The notes beneath the pieces are model-generated. The model had not been told where the DNA came from. It worked only from the letters and a program-made list of their open reading frames with translations, and searched no databases. Made by a program: the position numbers and the translations under genes. Positions 44,785 to 56,400 of a DNA stretch of 64,000 nucleotides are shown in pieces. The stretch covers positions 2,170,001-2,234,000 of the forward strand of contig OW051496.1 in the NCBI GenBank assembly GCA_932521035.1. The letters are read 5' to 3'. The stretch's first letter is position 1; each line of letters opens with the position of its first letter. Source of the stretch: Oscheius dolichura (lineage: Eukaryota; Nematoda; Chromadorea; Rhabditida; Rhabditidae).

Positions 44785-45425
44785 ATCTGAGCCATTTTCT
44801 TCTTGTTTCCGGATGCTTGGGAAAATCTTTGATGATTTTCCAAAATTTTATGATATTCTATCCATCCTTCAAAGGGTTCTCTGAGATCTTGAAGCAGTGG
44901 ATATCCTTTGAGCTCCTTTAGAACACTGTTCATCAACTATTTTTCCTCTTCTTCCTGCAGATAATCTCGTTTCGATCTTTGTCCTCTTTTCTCTCAAAAA
45001 CCGGACCATCTTTCCCTGTCTGTCATCAATTCCCTGCAAGGGAGATTCTTGTCTTTGCACTTGTTTATCTCTCTTCCTCATTTTGGCCTTCTTGTTTTGC
45101 ATCTCCCTTGTTTTATTCCTCTTATTTTTATCAAAATCAATGAACAAAAATGCTATCAGAAGGAGAAACAAGACGGTGAGGGCGGGAAGATACCGCCAGC
45201 GGTCAATTATTTTCCAATCGGACCACTTTTCCATTTTCCTAAATACATCCGCAAATTGTAAAAATAAGAAAATAGCTTCTTTAATATTCTCTGTGAAATA
45301 CAAGTGTACAAATTTTGACGGAAAGAGAATTGCCCCCTTTGGCGAAAAACTGACCACAAACCGCTGGTTGAAACGGTAGCGGCGTGTTGCTCCTGGTTCT
45401 GTGTGTTATCATCACCTCGCGTCAT
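44709..45425 (-). CDS. Small single-TM protein with basic coiled region; C-terminus supplied by a MITE
   Basis: The ATG is at 45425 (MTRGDDNTQNQEQ). A donor at gtggtcag joins in phase to an exon starting KMEKWSDWKII, with the TM helix LPALTVLFLLLIAFLFI. Then follows a strongly basic stretch (KNKRNKTREMQNKKAKMRKR). A 69-base intron opening gtccgg leads to LMNSVLKELKGYPLLQDL and ends in KKKMAQ. Reading then enters the hAT MITE, which adds about 20 residues (GLPGVILYVMSFSSRYLP, ending ISL) and a stop at 44709. Without the insertion the tail would read ISSQKYMNFHNS. The function is unknown. A type II or tail-in membrane topology is inferred. Confidence 0.6.
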
Positions 45426-46348
45426 GTTTGCCTACTGACCAGAATACGATTTTCGGCATTATTAGCACCTTGAAGGCAACTTTTTATCATTTTATCACCA
45501 AAGAACAGGAAATTCGAATTGTTTGAGCTAGTTCGATTCGAAACATTCCCCTATGTTTCAGAATTATGATAAGAGGAAGCTGAAAACTAGAAAATTATTA
45601 TTCTTACGTTTGGTCTTCCGTTTCAATTCAGCTATTTGAGAGAAATTTTTGAACATAAAGTTGGTGAAACTATAGGAGAATCCACTAAATCTTCAAAATT
45701 TCTCTAGGGAGAACCCTAAAACCTCTCTTCTTCCAATATTCTGTCTAATTCTCTTCAAAGATCGGTTTTGCTAGCGTGGAAGTGGATAAACTCTCTGCCA
45801 TCGATATCAGATTATTTTTGGTTCTGAAACAATTCTATAAACCCATTTAATACGATATCCTGGCCCTGAATAACTTCCCTTTTATATATTTTTCCTGATT
45901 TTGATTCTCAAACGTGTTGTTTTTCTCAAATTCTACCGCTCTACACAATATAATCAACGCAGTAATCTCTCCTTTTGTTTGACTTCCAGTACATTAAAAA
46001 TAAAAGTTGAGGTCAATCACTAAATTGCATTGATTGTCGATAGCCAATTTCATTTTTCGACATCAAATTCTCAACACTTTATTGTCTATTACACTTTTAC
46101 TTGGAGCTTTACTTGGAACTGATGCTCGAAACTTTCAAAAGTGTTTTCTAACAGTGCTAAATGGAAAAATTTCTGTTTTGAGCTGCCTACTTTATTCTGC
46201 CGTAGAAATTGTTACCCAATGTACCGCCTGCTTTGCAAAAGTTTTCTTACTTCAATTTCTCGCACTGAACTCATTCATGTTGTTTCACATCTTTTCTCTT
46301 TTGCTACGCCATTCCTCATGTTGAATAACAGTCCTTTTCCAGGAATCC
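45426..46348. other. Divergent intergenic region
   Basis: Lies between the minus-strand gene at 45425 and the SLC46-like gene at 46349. The open frame 46034-46324 has hydrophobic codons but no supported splice link. The cctttttccag acceptor ends 6 bases before the ATG at 46349, as for spliced-leader addition. Confidence 0.4.
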
Positions 46349-49300
46349 ATGGAATTTGTAAAGAAATCTATTCGCCACGTAGGAATGGAAGTGCCCCTCG
46401 GGCTGTATATGTTGACCAGCTTCTTCAAAACTCCAGTATTTCAAAATTTGATCTACGAGAAGCTATGTCTCGAACGGTACGATGTGAGTTTTACTACGAC
46501 GTGGCTTGCCGAGTAGGGATTCATCTATGCCGTGGTTTTATAAAATTACCGAAAATTTTCCACAGAGGAAAAGACAGAGCAACAAGCTAAAGAGGGTTTT
46601 CAATGTTTTATTGCCTATTCATAACAAAAAAGTTCAAAACGTACGATGGTTCAGACTCTGACCTGTGAATTTTGAAAATCATTTTCACTAATTGTGTTCG
46701 AATTTATAACATCGAAAACTTTCTCTAAAGCATTTCTGTTTTATTCCCACATCAAATAAGTCGCTCGAAATAACAAATTTATTGGCCAAAAATGGTTCAG
46801 AGCAAAAATTGAGGCACTTTCTTGAACAACGAAAAAGACCAGTGAAAACTATTTGAGTAATCTTGGTTGAAAAAGCATCAAGCAAAAGGTTTTTGCAGTG
46901 TTTTATTGCCTATTCATAACAAAAAAGTTCCGAAAACATATGATCAGACCAGTAACAAGGTACAATTATAGTTCTTTTCCAAAAAAACTAGGGAATCAGG
47001 GTTTTCTTGAAAATCAGGCAAATTTTGCGATTTTGTTCTCCGACCTCAAATGGTCTTGAACGGAGGCAAATTATTGTATCCCTATCCGTTGGAAAAGAAC
47101 TATACTTTTTTTTGAATTTGGTATTCTTTTTTGCCAATTCGGAAATCCAGAAAACTTTCCGAAAATTCTCAATGTTTTATTTTCGCTTCAAATAAGTTGC
47201 TCCAGAACAAATTCCACTAACTGGAGCCTAGATTGGCTTTGATAAAATGAAATAACCTATAAAATATGTGGAAAACCATTATTTTCGAAAAGTTATGCGG
47301 ACCTTTCATAAGTATACTGATTCAAAAACATATAATACGTTGATTTGGCAAGTTCGATGCATAAATTTCAGAATCTAACATTCTGTTCGAATATCTCTGC
47401 CTATTATAAGGATGCAGTTATACAAACCCAGGCCTCTCATTTCTACTCATATTCTTCATATACCCTAGTATTTCCCTCGCTGATCTCAACATTATTATTA
47501 GGAGTAGGTAAGAATTCAAAAAAACTGAAGAAATAATCCAAATTACGGGTTGTAAACAGCGGGCGGAGGTTATTCCCACCCGCTGCTTGCTCTTTACAAG
47601 GCGTAATTTGGAATTCTTCCGAAAATACGGACAAATTCATTTCAGCAAGTGACTATTGGAGCGTCAAAATTCCTCTATTGATACCATTTCTCGGGTTGAT
47701 ATTGAATACTGTCAACTATATTATCCAGTCGGTTTATATCGACGCCAATGTCTATCTTCTACTCATAAGCGACGCTATATTTGGTATCTGTGGAGGATAC
47801 ATCTCTATTATTTGTGAGTTTTCAATGTCAAACGAGTAGCATACAAATAATAGTGAAAATCTTTATAATTTCACTTTATCGAGTCATTGAAGGTTGAAAA
47901 CGGTAAAGTGGGGGCATACTATTATAGTTGACAGATGATTAAAAATTTATCGAACGAATGAAGAAGTGGTGTATCGGAGAACCGGCGACCTACCCAATTT
48001 ATTGAAATGTTGAAACTGCTAATCAGCAGATTTCATTTTCAAATTGAATTGTTGGACGAACGAGTATTCAAATGTTTTGAATTGCTTTTATGTAATAGTC
48101 ATCAAGCAGAAAAGTTGATTATTTATCGCATTGTAATTTTGGAAACCACCAATTTGTCGAAATTTGATGAGTTCTATAAATTCTAGAGCTCTAGAATTTC
48201 AATAAATAAGAAGTTTCCCTGTTTTCCAGCTACCACCATGAGCTATGGAGTAAAGACTACTCGAACCACCCGGCGAAGCTATCGAATAGCCGGAATGGAA
48301 GGAGCAATTGGCTTTGGCGGGACCATTGGCTACGCTCTATCTGGTACAATCCGAGAGTACGCTTCTTTCCTAGCCAAAATAAGATATTTGCTAAATTTAG
48401 AGCTCTCGGCTATTCGTGGGCCTTTGTCTTGATGTTAATTCTTCAAGTCATCGCCTTTTTCTATATTGTTCTAGTGGCCAAGGATCCTGAAAGTGAAATA
48501 TCGGAAGAAACTGAAGCAGCGGGTAAGATTGCCCATAAATGGGCTAATTGGAACATTTTCCAGGAGCGGCACTGTTTTGGGAAAGGATAAAAATCGTTTT
48601 CTTTGATTTTTATCACATGTTGACGGTAGAAAGAGCGACGAGGATGCTGATTTTTATTAATTTACTAGCTCTTGGAACGGAATTACTCATTTTTGCTGGT
48701 AAGTGGGGATTGCAAATGGTTCTGAACCAGAACGACCTCTTGTTGGAGCAAATGGCGTAATGTGATGAAGCGCGCTGGAGTTGGACAGCGTGGGTTCGTT
48801 CCCCGCGGAAGGTTAACAATTTTTAACGGTTAATGGTTAACAAAAAAAAAACAAAGCTTTTTTTTCTAGCGCTGGAGAATGATTGAAACCCGCTAGATAT
48901 TTTCAAAAAGTAGGTTTTTTTAAAGCAAAAAATAACTACCCCAGCGGGGATCGAACCAACGATGTTTTGCTGACACGCACTTCCACGCATTCCGCCATTG
49001 CTATAAAGTGCACCGAGCCCAGAAACAGCAAATGAAGAAAATTAAATGCGCTTCAAACACGTTTTACACCTACCCAGCAGTTTATTTTCCACTTCTCCCC
49101 ATTTTAACCAAGTTCCATTGCATTAAAAATTTCCAGGACTCGGCGATATCCAATATTCCTACCTGCGATATAAATTGGCCTGGGGAGATAAGGAGTACGG
49201 CTGGTTTAGTGGTCTCTCACTTGGATTGGCTACTATAACAGTTTGTTTTCTTATTTTTGCTCAATTTTAGCCTAGAAGTTTAGGTCTGGTCAATTTATCC

Positions 49301-50130
49301 CTTCCTCCATTTCCGGGGGGTCTCCGTCGGTCTACTGGGATGTTTCGGAATGGTCATGAAGATAGCCTCCCTCTTCATGTTGGCATTCGTCGTCAATTCA
49401 GCTATGGCTTATTCTATCACGTGTATGTTTTAGTGTGAATCAATTTCTTTGATCTTTCTGTTCCTATAAGGGAAGGGTAAAACATGAAGTGATCAGCTAT
49501 TCGCGGAATCGTATTGAAGTTACAAACAGCTGCCCATAAATTATGGGCCATAATATAAAAGTGCTGAAACTTTGATTAATTTTGAAACTCACTAACTTCT
49601 CAGGAAAGGTATCGAAATCCGATGTCATTTTGCAGTTTTAAAGATTCCTTATAACGCAATAATATAAACCTGTGATCCTATCGTAATTTTCGGTGATACT
49701 GCCAAATAATTCCCCAGTTTTCAGTGTTCACAATGTTCAACCGGTTCGTCTCGTCCGGTTTCCGTGCCTTCCTCTCCAGTTTGATTGAAACCCACGAACA
49801 GGGGAAGATGTTCTCCCTGGTTGCTTTATTGGAAGGGGCCACGTCTCTCCTGGCCACTACAATCTATAACAATCTCTACCCCATCACCCTGAATTTCTTC
49901 CCGGGATTCCTCTACATCTTGAGTGCTGCTCTCCTTCTTCCTTCTATGATTATTTTGGGGTAAGTTGGAGTAGCTCAACCGAATGAAACAAAGATCAAGG
50001 GTCCCATTTCTAGAAGAGATAAAACAAAGCAGAAATGGGAATTTTCAGATATTCGGACACCGTGGTGAAGAGGAGACACCTCAGCTATGCCAGCAGCACG
50101 GAACAGGTTACAATAGATGGGGAACAATAA
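46349..50130 (+). CDS. SLC46-type major facilitator transporter (460 aa)
   Basis: Ten exons: 46349-46483, 47372-47507, 47646-47813, 48230-48356, 48401-48522, 48564-48698, 49137-49240, 49284-49422, 49725-49959 and 50049-50130. They total 1383 nt with all phases consistent. The N-terminus VPLGLYMLTSFFKTPVFQNLIYEKLCLE is the SLC46 signature first helix. LLLGVGASDYWS matches the G-x3-D-x-x-G/R loop after TM2. RIAGMEGAIGFGGTIGYALSG and GLSLGLATITVWSIYPF follow the family order. The last part HEQGKMFSLVALLEGATSLL matches TM10-11. About twelve TM helices are expected. Relatives include the proton-coupled folate transporter and SLC46A1-3, so proton-linked import of folate-like or other organic solutes across plasma or lysosomal membranes is likely, but the substrate is unknown. 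The stop TAA overlaps AATAAA at 50126-50131. Confidence 0.88.
46602..46935 (+). repeat. Repeated 35-base motif in SLC46 gene intron 1
   Basis: tgttttattgcctattcata-acaaaaaagttc occurs at about 46602-46636 and again at about 46897-46931, a local direct duplication. Confidence 0.6.
47545..47620 (+). repeat. Short hairpin element in SLC46 gene intron
   Basis: ccaaattacgggttgtaaac is inverted as tttacaaggcgtaatttgg, with an inner agcgggcgg / cccacccgct stem, about 76 bp. Confidence 0.6.
48748..49012. repeat. Inverted pair of tRNA-like sequences in SLC46 gene intron
   Basis: On plus, about 48750-48812 has atggcg...ctgg and the T-arm tgggttcgttcccc. On minus, about 49010-48946 has atggcggaatgcgtgg and tggttcgatcccc. 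Both carry A- and B-box-like motifs, but acceptor stems do not pair, so tRNA pseudogenes or SINE ends are more likely than real tRNAs. Confidence 0.45.
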
Positions 50131-50420
50131 ATAATTTTTCCGTAACAATGTTCTGAAACCAGTAGTTTTGTGTGACAACTACGATAAATTCGTTTTGTGC
50201 GGTCATTTTGAAATCTGGAAAACAGAATTTTGTTTCATGCACTCCTTTTATAAGAGTTGGCACACTTTGTTTTTTTTTCTATATCACAATTTTGGTGTTT
50301 TATCAATCAAATTATTATTTTTATGCTTTATTCTTCCTTTATCACGAAATCAGGATTATCAGAACGATCATTAGCGCATTTTAGTTTGACAATACATCAA
50401 TAGGATTCACTTTTTCAATT

Positions 50421-52799
50421 TTATCGGCAACAAGCATGGACTTTCAACGCGAACTGTTCTTCAGTTCCTCCGACGCCGCCTGATTTCACCAGGGAATAGT
50501 CTCCAAACCGATAATTTTCCACATGGGCCTAAATTTTCCATTTTTATCCACCCAAAAAGTCAATTTTTTACCTGGTATGCTCCAATTTGAGTGAAGGCTG
50601 GAGGGCAATTACCCAGGGCCAGGATACAGTAACCCTTGTCATTGACCAACCAGCCAGGTAGGCCGGGAAGGCCGTCTTTTCCCTGATCTCCTTTGCCTCC
50701 TGGGAAGCCGGGTGGACCCTAAAATGGGCTGTAGGAGAAAAATGGGAGAAATAGACGGACCTGTTCTCCTTTCGAGCCGGGTAGTCCAATCTGACCGGTG
50801 GGGCCGATGGGTCCCATCATTCCTTGAGGGCCAGGAGCTCCGGGTAGTCCTCTCTCACCGATCATTCCTGCCGTTCCGGGTATTCCAGGATTACCGGACT
50901 CTCCCTTCTTTCCAGGGAAACCGGGGGAACCTGAAATCGATTTAGGTTTTCACTTTCATAAAAATCATTACAAATCAGAAAACAGGGACGCTTTATTGGA
51001 AAGGTGGAACATGCTTTTCATGCTTGAAAACTGAAACGACGGGGAAACAAAAGACTAGTCGACTGTTATGTGCTTCTCCTAGGGTGCAAAAGTGACCAAA
51101 ACAAGAAAAGCAAGGGGACTATGATGGCTGGAAGCAAGGGAAATGATATGACTACCTGTCCGAAATGAGTGACCAGGACCGAGAGAAGATAATTACTTTT
51201 CAACTTTTCAACTATAGAACGGAGAAAATAACTTTTTCTGATCAGGCAAGTCAAATTGGAACGAGGAAATGGTTTATATCACGCACCGGAACTGTCAAAC
51301 TTGGCATTGCATAATTTTAAAGCCCCGCTGTAACTTTACGAATCTCTTCCCATTTTCCCTAAAAAGAACGAACCCCCCAATGAATAAAATTATTAGCTTT
51401 TTTCTGTTCTGCTTACACTTCAAAGGTCATTTCTTACCGCTTATTTTACTTCTTCTCGCTAATCCAGGTCGACAAAATTCCAAAAAATTCCCACCTGGTC
51501 TACCCGGAAGTCCGTCTTCTCCCTTGCCTCCAGGCCATCCGGGTGCTCCTGCTTGTCCATTAGTTCCTGGCAGTCCTTCGGCCCCTTTTTCTCCTTTAAC
51601 TCCTGGGAGGCCCGTGGCTCCCGGTTCGCCTACTTTTCCCGGAATACCGGTATCTCCTTTCGATCCGGGGATTCCTCCGGTTCCGACTTCTCCTTTCTGC
51701 CCAGGGAAACCCTAAAATCTTGATCAAAATGAGGTGAAATTGGCTTACGGTAGCTCCTTTCTCGCCCTTCATCCCTGTGGGACCAAGAGGTCCCATGTCT
51801 CCTTTTATTCCCGGCATTCCGGACATTCCATCCTTCCCTGGGGCTCCTTTAAAATTGCTTTCTTATCCAAAAAAGCGGGAAATTACCGTCAAGGCCAGGA
51901 TTGCCCTTCTCTCCTTTGGAGCCGGGAAATCCGGGAGATCCGTTGATTCCTGGAGGTCCTGGTCTTCCCAGATCACTGACACGGGCGTTTAGATTCTTCA
52001 CGTGCTGAAAATTAATGAATATATGGATAATTGCCGCCACAAAAACACGATAACCATGGCTTTACTGAGAACTATTCTTCCCTCGTGTGAGGTTCATTAT
52101 TACTTTTTTTGTTTTAGAAGATCCTTATAATGGTGATCGCAGGATGACAGAACGATAAAACAGACGCAATCTTGGTGGAATTTATTCAATCCTATGGGGA
52201 AAGCAACGAAAGGTGTTTTGTTTTAGTTTGGAGGCAAATAACGAAATGGATTGCTGGAATAGTCTTGTGTTTTCTCAAAATTTTAGGAGTCGTTTCATGT
52301 TCACTGGAAATCATGAGAAAGCGGTGGAACTTGTTTTTTAGTGGAGGTGTAAGAAAAATCAAACGGGCAATTTTAATTCCTAGAATTGGACTAACAAAGC
52401 TTTGAAACCTCTTGGTTTTTTGTTTTTCTGGGAATTCATAAAATGCTAAGTTGCTTTGCTAATTTCATCATTGTAAGGTGATCATCGTGGACAACTTCAA
52501 ATTTCAACTTTTCCCCGAATTACTGCTCTAGGGCTTCTGTGATGAAAAATGACAGCTGATCCGATTTACCGTCAGAGTTTTTCACATTTTATCGCAGAAG
52601 CGAGAGCGACTTCTTAGTGTCAAAATAATGAAAACTAGCAGAGCAAGAGTAGATAAGAATAAGGAGAAAAACTCACATCGAGTAGCATTTCCAGTTCGGC
52701 TGCGTGTTTGTTGAGTTCATTCTGAATGGCGATGACAGCCGCCGTATCCAGCGCCGCCCATATTGGCGACGTCAAAGTCGCCAATAATAAGAGCCACAT
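50421..52799 (-). CDS. Secreted collagen with cysteine C-terminal domain (326 aa)
   Basis: Minus-strand exons are 52799-52677, 52004-51887, 51846-51749, 51711-51495, 50930-50761, 50718-50572 and 50528-50421 (981 nt, in phase). The signal peptide [15 protein letters not shown] is followed by a helical segment ([20 protein letters not shown]) that may trimerise the chain. Then come about 190 residues of Gly-X-Y (GRPGPPG, GSKGEKG, GLPGVKG and so on) with one GG imperfection in exon 4 (GTGGIPG). The C-terminal non-collagen domain has four cysteines: [13 protein letters not shown] and the terminal HACCR. This is not the usual cuticle-collagen layout with clustered cysteines between two short Gly-X-Y blocks. 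An extracellular matrix role is inferred. It is convergent with the SLC46-like gene, 290 bases apart. Confidence 0.85.
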
Positions 52800-53443
52800 T
52801 AATATCTTTGGCGGCTCTTTTCCGGATTAAAAGTCACGGGTCTACGGAGATTAGCCAGAAAAAACAACAATTGGAGACATGGAGATGCCCCGGACCAAGT
52901 GTCTTGTCTATCCGCCGTGGTGTAATGCCATTTAAAACATCCATCACGGGCCGCAGAGAGCACTGCTTTCAGAGGGGAGGAAACACAGCTAGAACACGTA
53001 ATCCGGGAAGCGGAAAGAAATTTCCGAAAAAGAATTATTCCATTCTACCGTAATCTAGATCCTGAGCGGATCTAAGAAGCGCCCAGCAATAAGAATAATT
53101 TTCTGTAGCAGTTGTTAAGGATTTTTTCGCACTCAACTCGTCAAATTTATTATTTTCCCCCGTGTGTCGGACTCTTCGAACCTTCGGAAAGCAGCAAAAA
53201 TTTTATCAATCGACCTAAGCTTTGTTTACAAAGAGTCTTTATCAGCTCGAGCCTTGCCACGTTTTATTGAAAAACACTACAGCCTTTTCCCAAACTTGCT
53301 TGAATTAAAGTTTAAAGATCCATTTCTTCTTCGGTAAACTTTCAGTTTTTACTCGCGCAATATCACTTACTCCGTGTGTTTCAATATTTCACATCTTTTG
53401 TTTGATTACTAAAATTTTAGCAATATAAAAGTAAGTAATACCT
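52800..53443. other. Divergent promoter region of collagen and tandem-kinase genes
   Basis: No coding exon supported. It separates the collagen start (minus) and the kinase start (plus). Confidence 0.4.
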
Positions 53444-56400
53444 ATGACAGAGGAAGAAGAAAAAGATCCAACAGCAAAATATACCTCTGATGGTATCAGT
53501 TATTCCACGAGCTGTCTAATAAATTGATATACTTTTAGGAATACCTTACTGGCACTTATCCGACTTTACTTTCCTATCAAGTGTAAACAATCGAGGTTTT
53601 GGTACGGTGCACAGGGCCTACGATAAAAAATTCGGGTTAGAGTTTTTTGTGGTTAATAACATGAACATTTTAAAGATGTGTGGCAGTGAAAACCTTTGAA
53701 TCAAGCAAAATAAAATACTCTTGCAGAGAGCTTGAGTTGCTGCTCAGGGTAGCTTTTATTAAAGGGACTGTCAGGGACCTTATTTGGTTACGGTAGGCGC
53801 GCCATCAAAATTTCACTAATTCGTAATATTTTTACGGAACATGTCACCATAGACGTTCAGAAAATGTCAAAAAACAAGAAAAAAAAATTCAAAAATTCGT
53901 GTTCCGCCAAAGCGCGCCAAAGGCGAAGGACGCAAGTTAGTTCAGTCGCTGCGGGACCCGCTACCGGAAAAAAAGGTCCCTGACAGTTTCTTTAAATGAA
54001 ATATCATTTGACTGTTTCTTTCCTTTTTTTCAGCACACTTCTCCATACATCACAAAACTACATGGTGTCGTTTGGAATGAAACGGATGATAATTATTCCG
54101 GCGTTGTGACGGAGTATATCGAACAAGGAAGTCTTCATGATGGTGTTGACTATCATTTTGGGTGCAATATGCTATTTCAGTAATCAATGACCCGAAGATA
54201 TCGTATGATACCGACCTAATTTCTTCATGGGCCCGCCAACTTGCGATGGGATTGCTATTTTTACATAGCAATGGTATTATGCACCGTGATATTAAGCCGC
54301 CCAAGTAATATCTTTTTTTTCATCTATCAAATTTTTTCAGCATACTTATTCAGCCGAGACACCATGGGAAATTGGTGGATTTCGGCCTAGTCCGAGACAT
54401 ATCAAGGTATTGAAACTACAACTGTATTTGCCCGTTTTAAAGGGACAGTATCACACGCTCCAATCGTGTGAGCAAAGTGTGAGCAAAATGGGGGCGCGCT
54501 TACTCCTATTTGCATTCCAGAAGTGAATCTATGCATTTTTACAATTTTTTGAGCTTCTATCCACTTTCGCCGACCTCAAATTACTATAAAATAATTTAGA
54601 AAACATGTAAATGTAGTAAAATATGAAAGAAAAAAGCAATATCGAAAATAATGCCTTCGAAATCCATAAATTTGTTTTTTTGCTGAATTATGGTTTGGTT
54701 CATATACCAAATTGTTCCGTATAATTTGCCTAATTTATTGCAATAAAAATCACAAAGAAAACGCAAGAAAAGACTTGCTATAACGGAAACTAGTATAATT
54801 AGTTCTTTTTTCTGTTGAGTTATGATTTCGTTCATATATCAAAATGTGCATTTTTCTCTACTCTATTTATTGTAATAAAAATAAACCGAAAAAATATAAG
54901 GAAAGCTGTATAAAATGCAAATTACGAATGCAGTGAGGATTACTGTATCAATTCGCAATGGGGCGTGTGATACGGTCTCTTTGAAGGGACGGTGGCACAG
55001 CATTTCCTGGGCTGCGCTGAGTGCAGATGCTCGGGGCGCGTTTGCTTTTCATCGGCCAAAAAAACAATGTCAACGATTGCTTTTCGCATCGATTTGCAAT
55101 ATTTTTTGTTGCTAAAAATATCTAATTAGCGAAAACAATAAAAATGACAAAAATCGTATGTCTCATTTTGGAAAAAAAAGTACTAACATCAATTGCTTTG
55201 GCCACTATCGCGCCGGGCGTGATTTGGGTTTAGTTGGGTCACATACCAAGCCCTTTTTTTCCTTTTGATGCCATAACTTTTTTCAGTTGAGAGATATCAA
55301 AAATCTGACTTTACCATCGTTTTCCTCGTAGTTGATTACCCCTAGTGACCAATTTTAATGAAAATTGCCCCTAAAATAGATGAGCTACGACTACAAACGT
55401 GTTTTGAAAAGTGGCGCCGTCCGCAGTTTGCGTTCGCTCGCTGTGGCGCTTTCCGCTGTGGCTGTTTTTTTTTTCAAAACTTTTTCTACGCGCCCAAAAA
55501 CTTCTTATTCCGGATGGTCTTTTACACCTTGGTACCAATTTTTATGAAAGTTGGCAAAAAAATCCAAGAGCCACAACATCAAACAGGTGCGGAGCACCCT
55601 CGCTGCGGCGCTTTTCGCTGTAGGTTTTCTTCTAAAACTTCGTGTGTCCGTCTAAAAACTTATGCAAAACAGTTATATATACAGTTTTTTACACAGATTC
55701 CGAATATGTAATAACACACCTGGTTAGATGGGTTGGTTGCTGAGTTATAATATCAAACATATTATTTGATCCTTACCTGCGTGGTTCTTTACGGCTAAAC
55801 ACTTTTGAAAATCCGACATAACTGTCCTATTTGTCACGGGGTTTTAGTCCTTGGTGCCAGTTTTCATGAAAATTATCTGAAAAATGGAAGAGCCACAACA
55901 TCAAACAGACGTGGCGCGCCCTCACCGTGGCTTACTTTGTTTCTTCAAAGAGCGCAATGTATTTTTTTGCCAATTATGTGAAATTCACCAAAGGACAAGC
56001 TTGGGCAACTCTCATTTGCTCCTTTTGGGTGTTTTGTAGGGCTCTATCCATTTCTTCTCGGGGTAAAACGGGGAAAACTACGGACTACTTTTGTGGCGCA
56101 AGCTTTAGGATTTATGATATTCTACCGAATATCAACAAAAAGGGAACAATCCGTTTGTTAAAAAGAGGAATCTCAATAAAAAGGGTGATTTGGGAGACTG
56201 TACAAAAAGAGAGCAATAATGAAGGACACAACAAAAAGAGAACAATACTCGTTGAGGAAAAATATAACCAAATCACGGCGATCTTTTTGGATATTGCCCT
56301 TTCACAGCAATTTTCGACAAGGAATTATGTTCGGCCATGGATGATAGGATTCCTGGAAAGAAATGAAGGTATTGCCTCTGGGAACGGTTATTTCCAGGAC

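Noticed and set aside
46034-46324. Hydrophobic 96-codon open frame before the SLC46-like gene
   Set aside because: No splice link in phase. The real N-terminus at 46349 matches the family start.
48946-49012. True tRNA gene
   Set aside because: A and B boxes are present but no 5' acceptor strand pairs with the 3' end.
51269-51715. 148-codon plus-strand proline-rich open frame
   Set aside because: Antisense of the collagen Gly-X-Y exons.
55358-55711. 117-codon open frame in the repeat units
   Set aside because: Lies in diverged repeats. Repeated Cys/Phe pattern follows the repeat, no domain.
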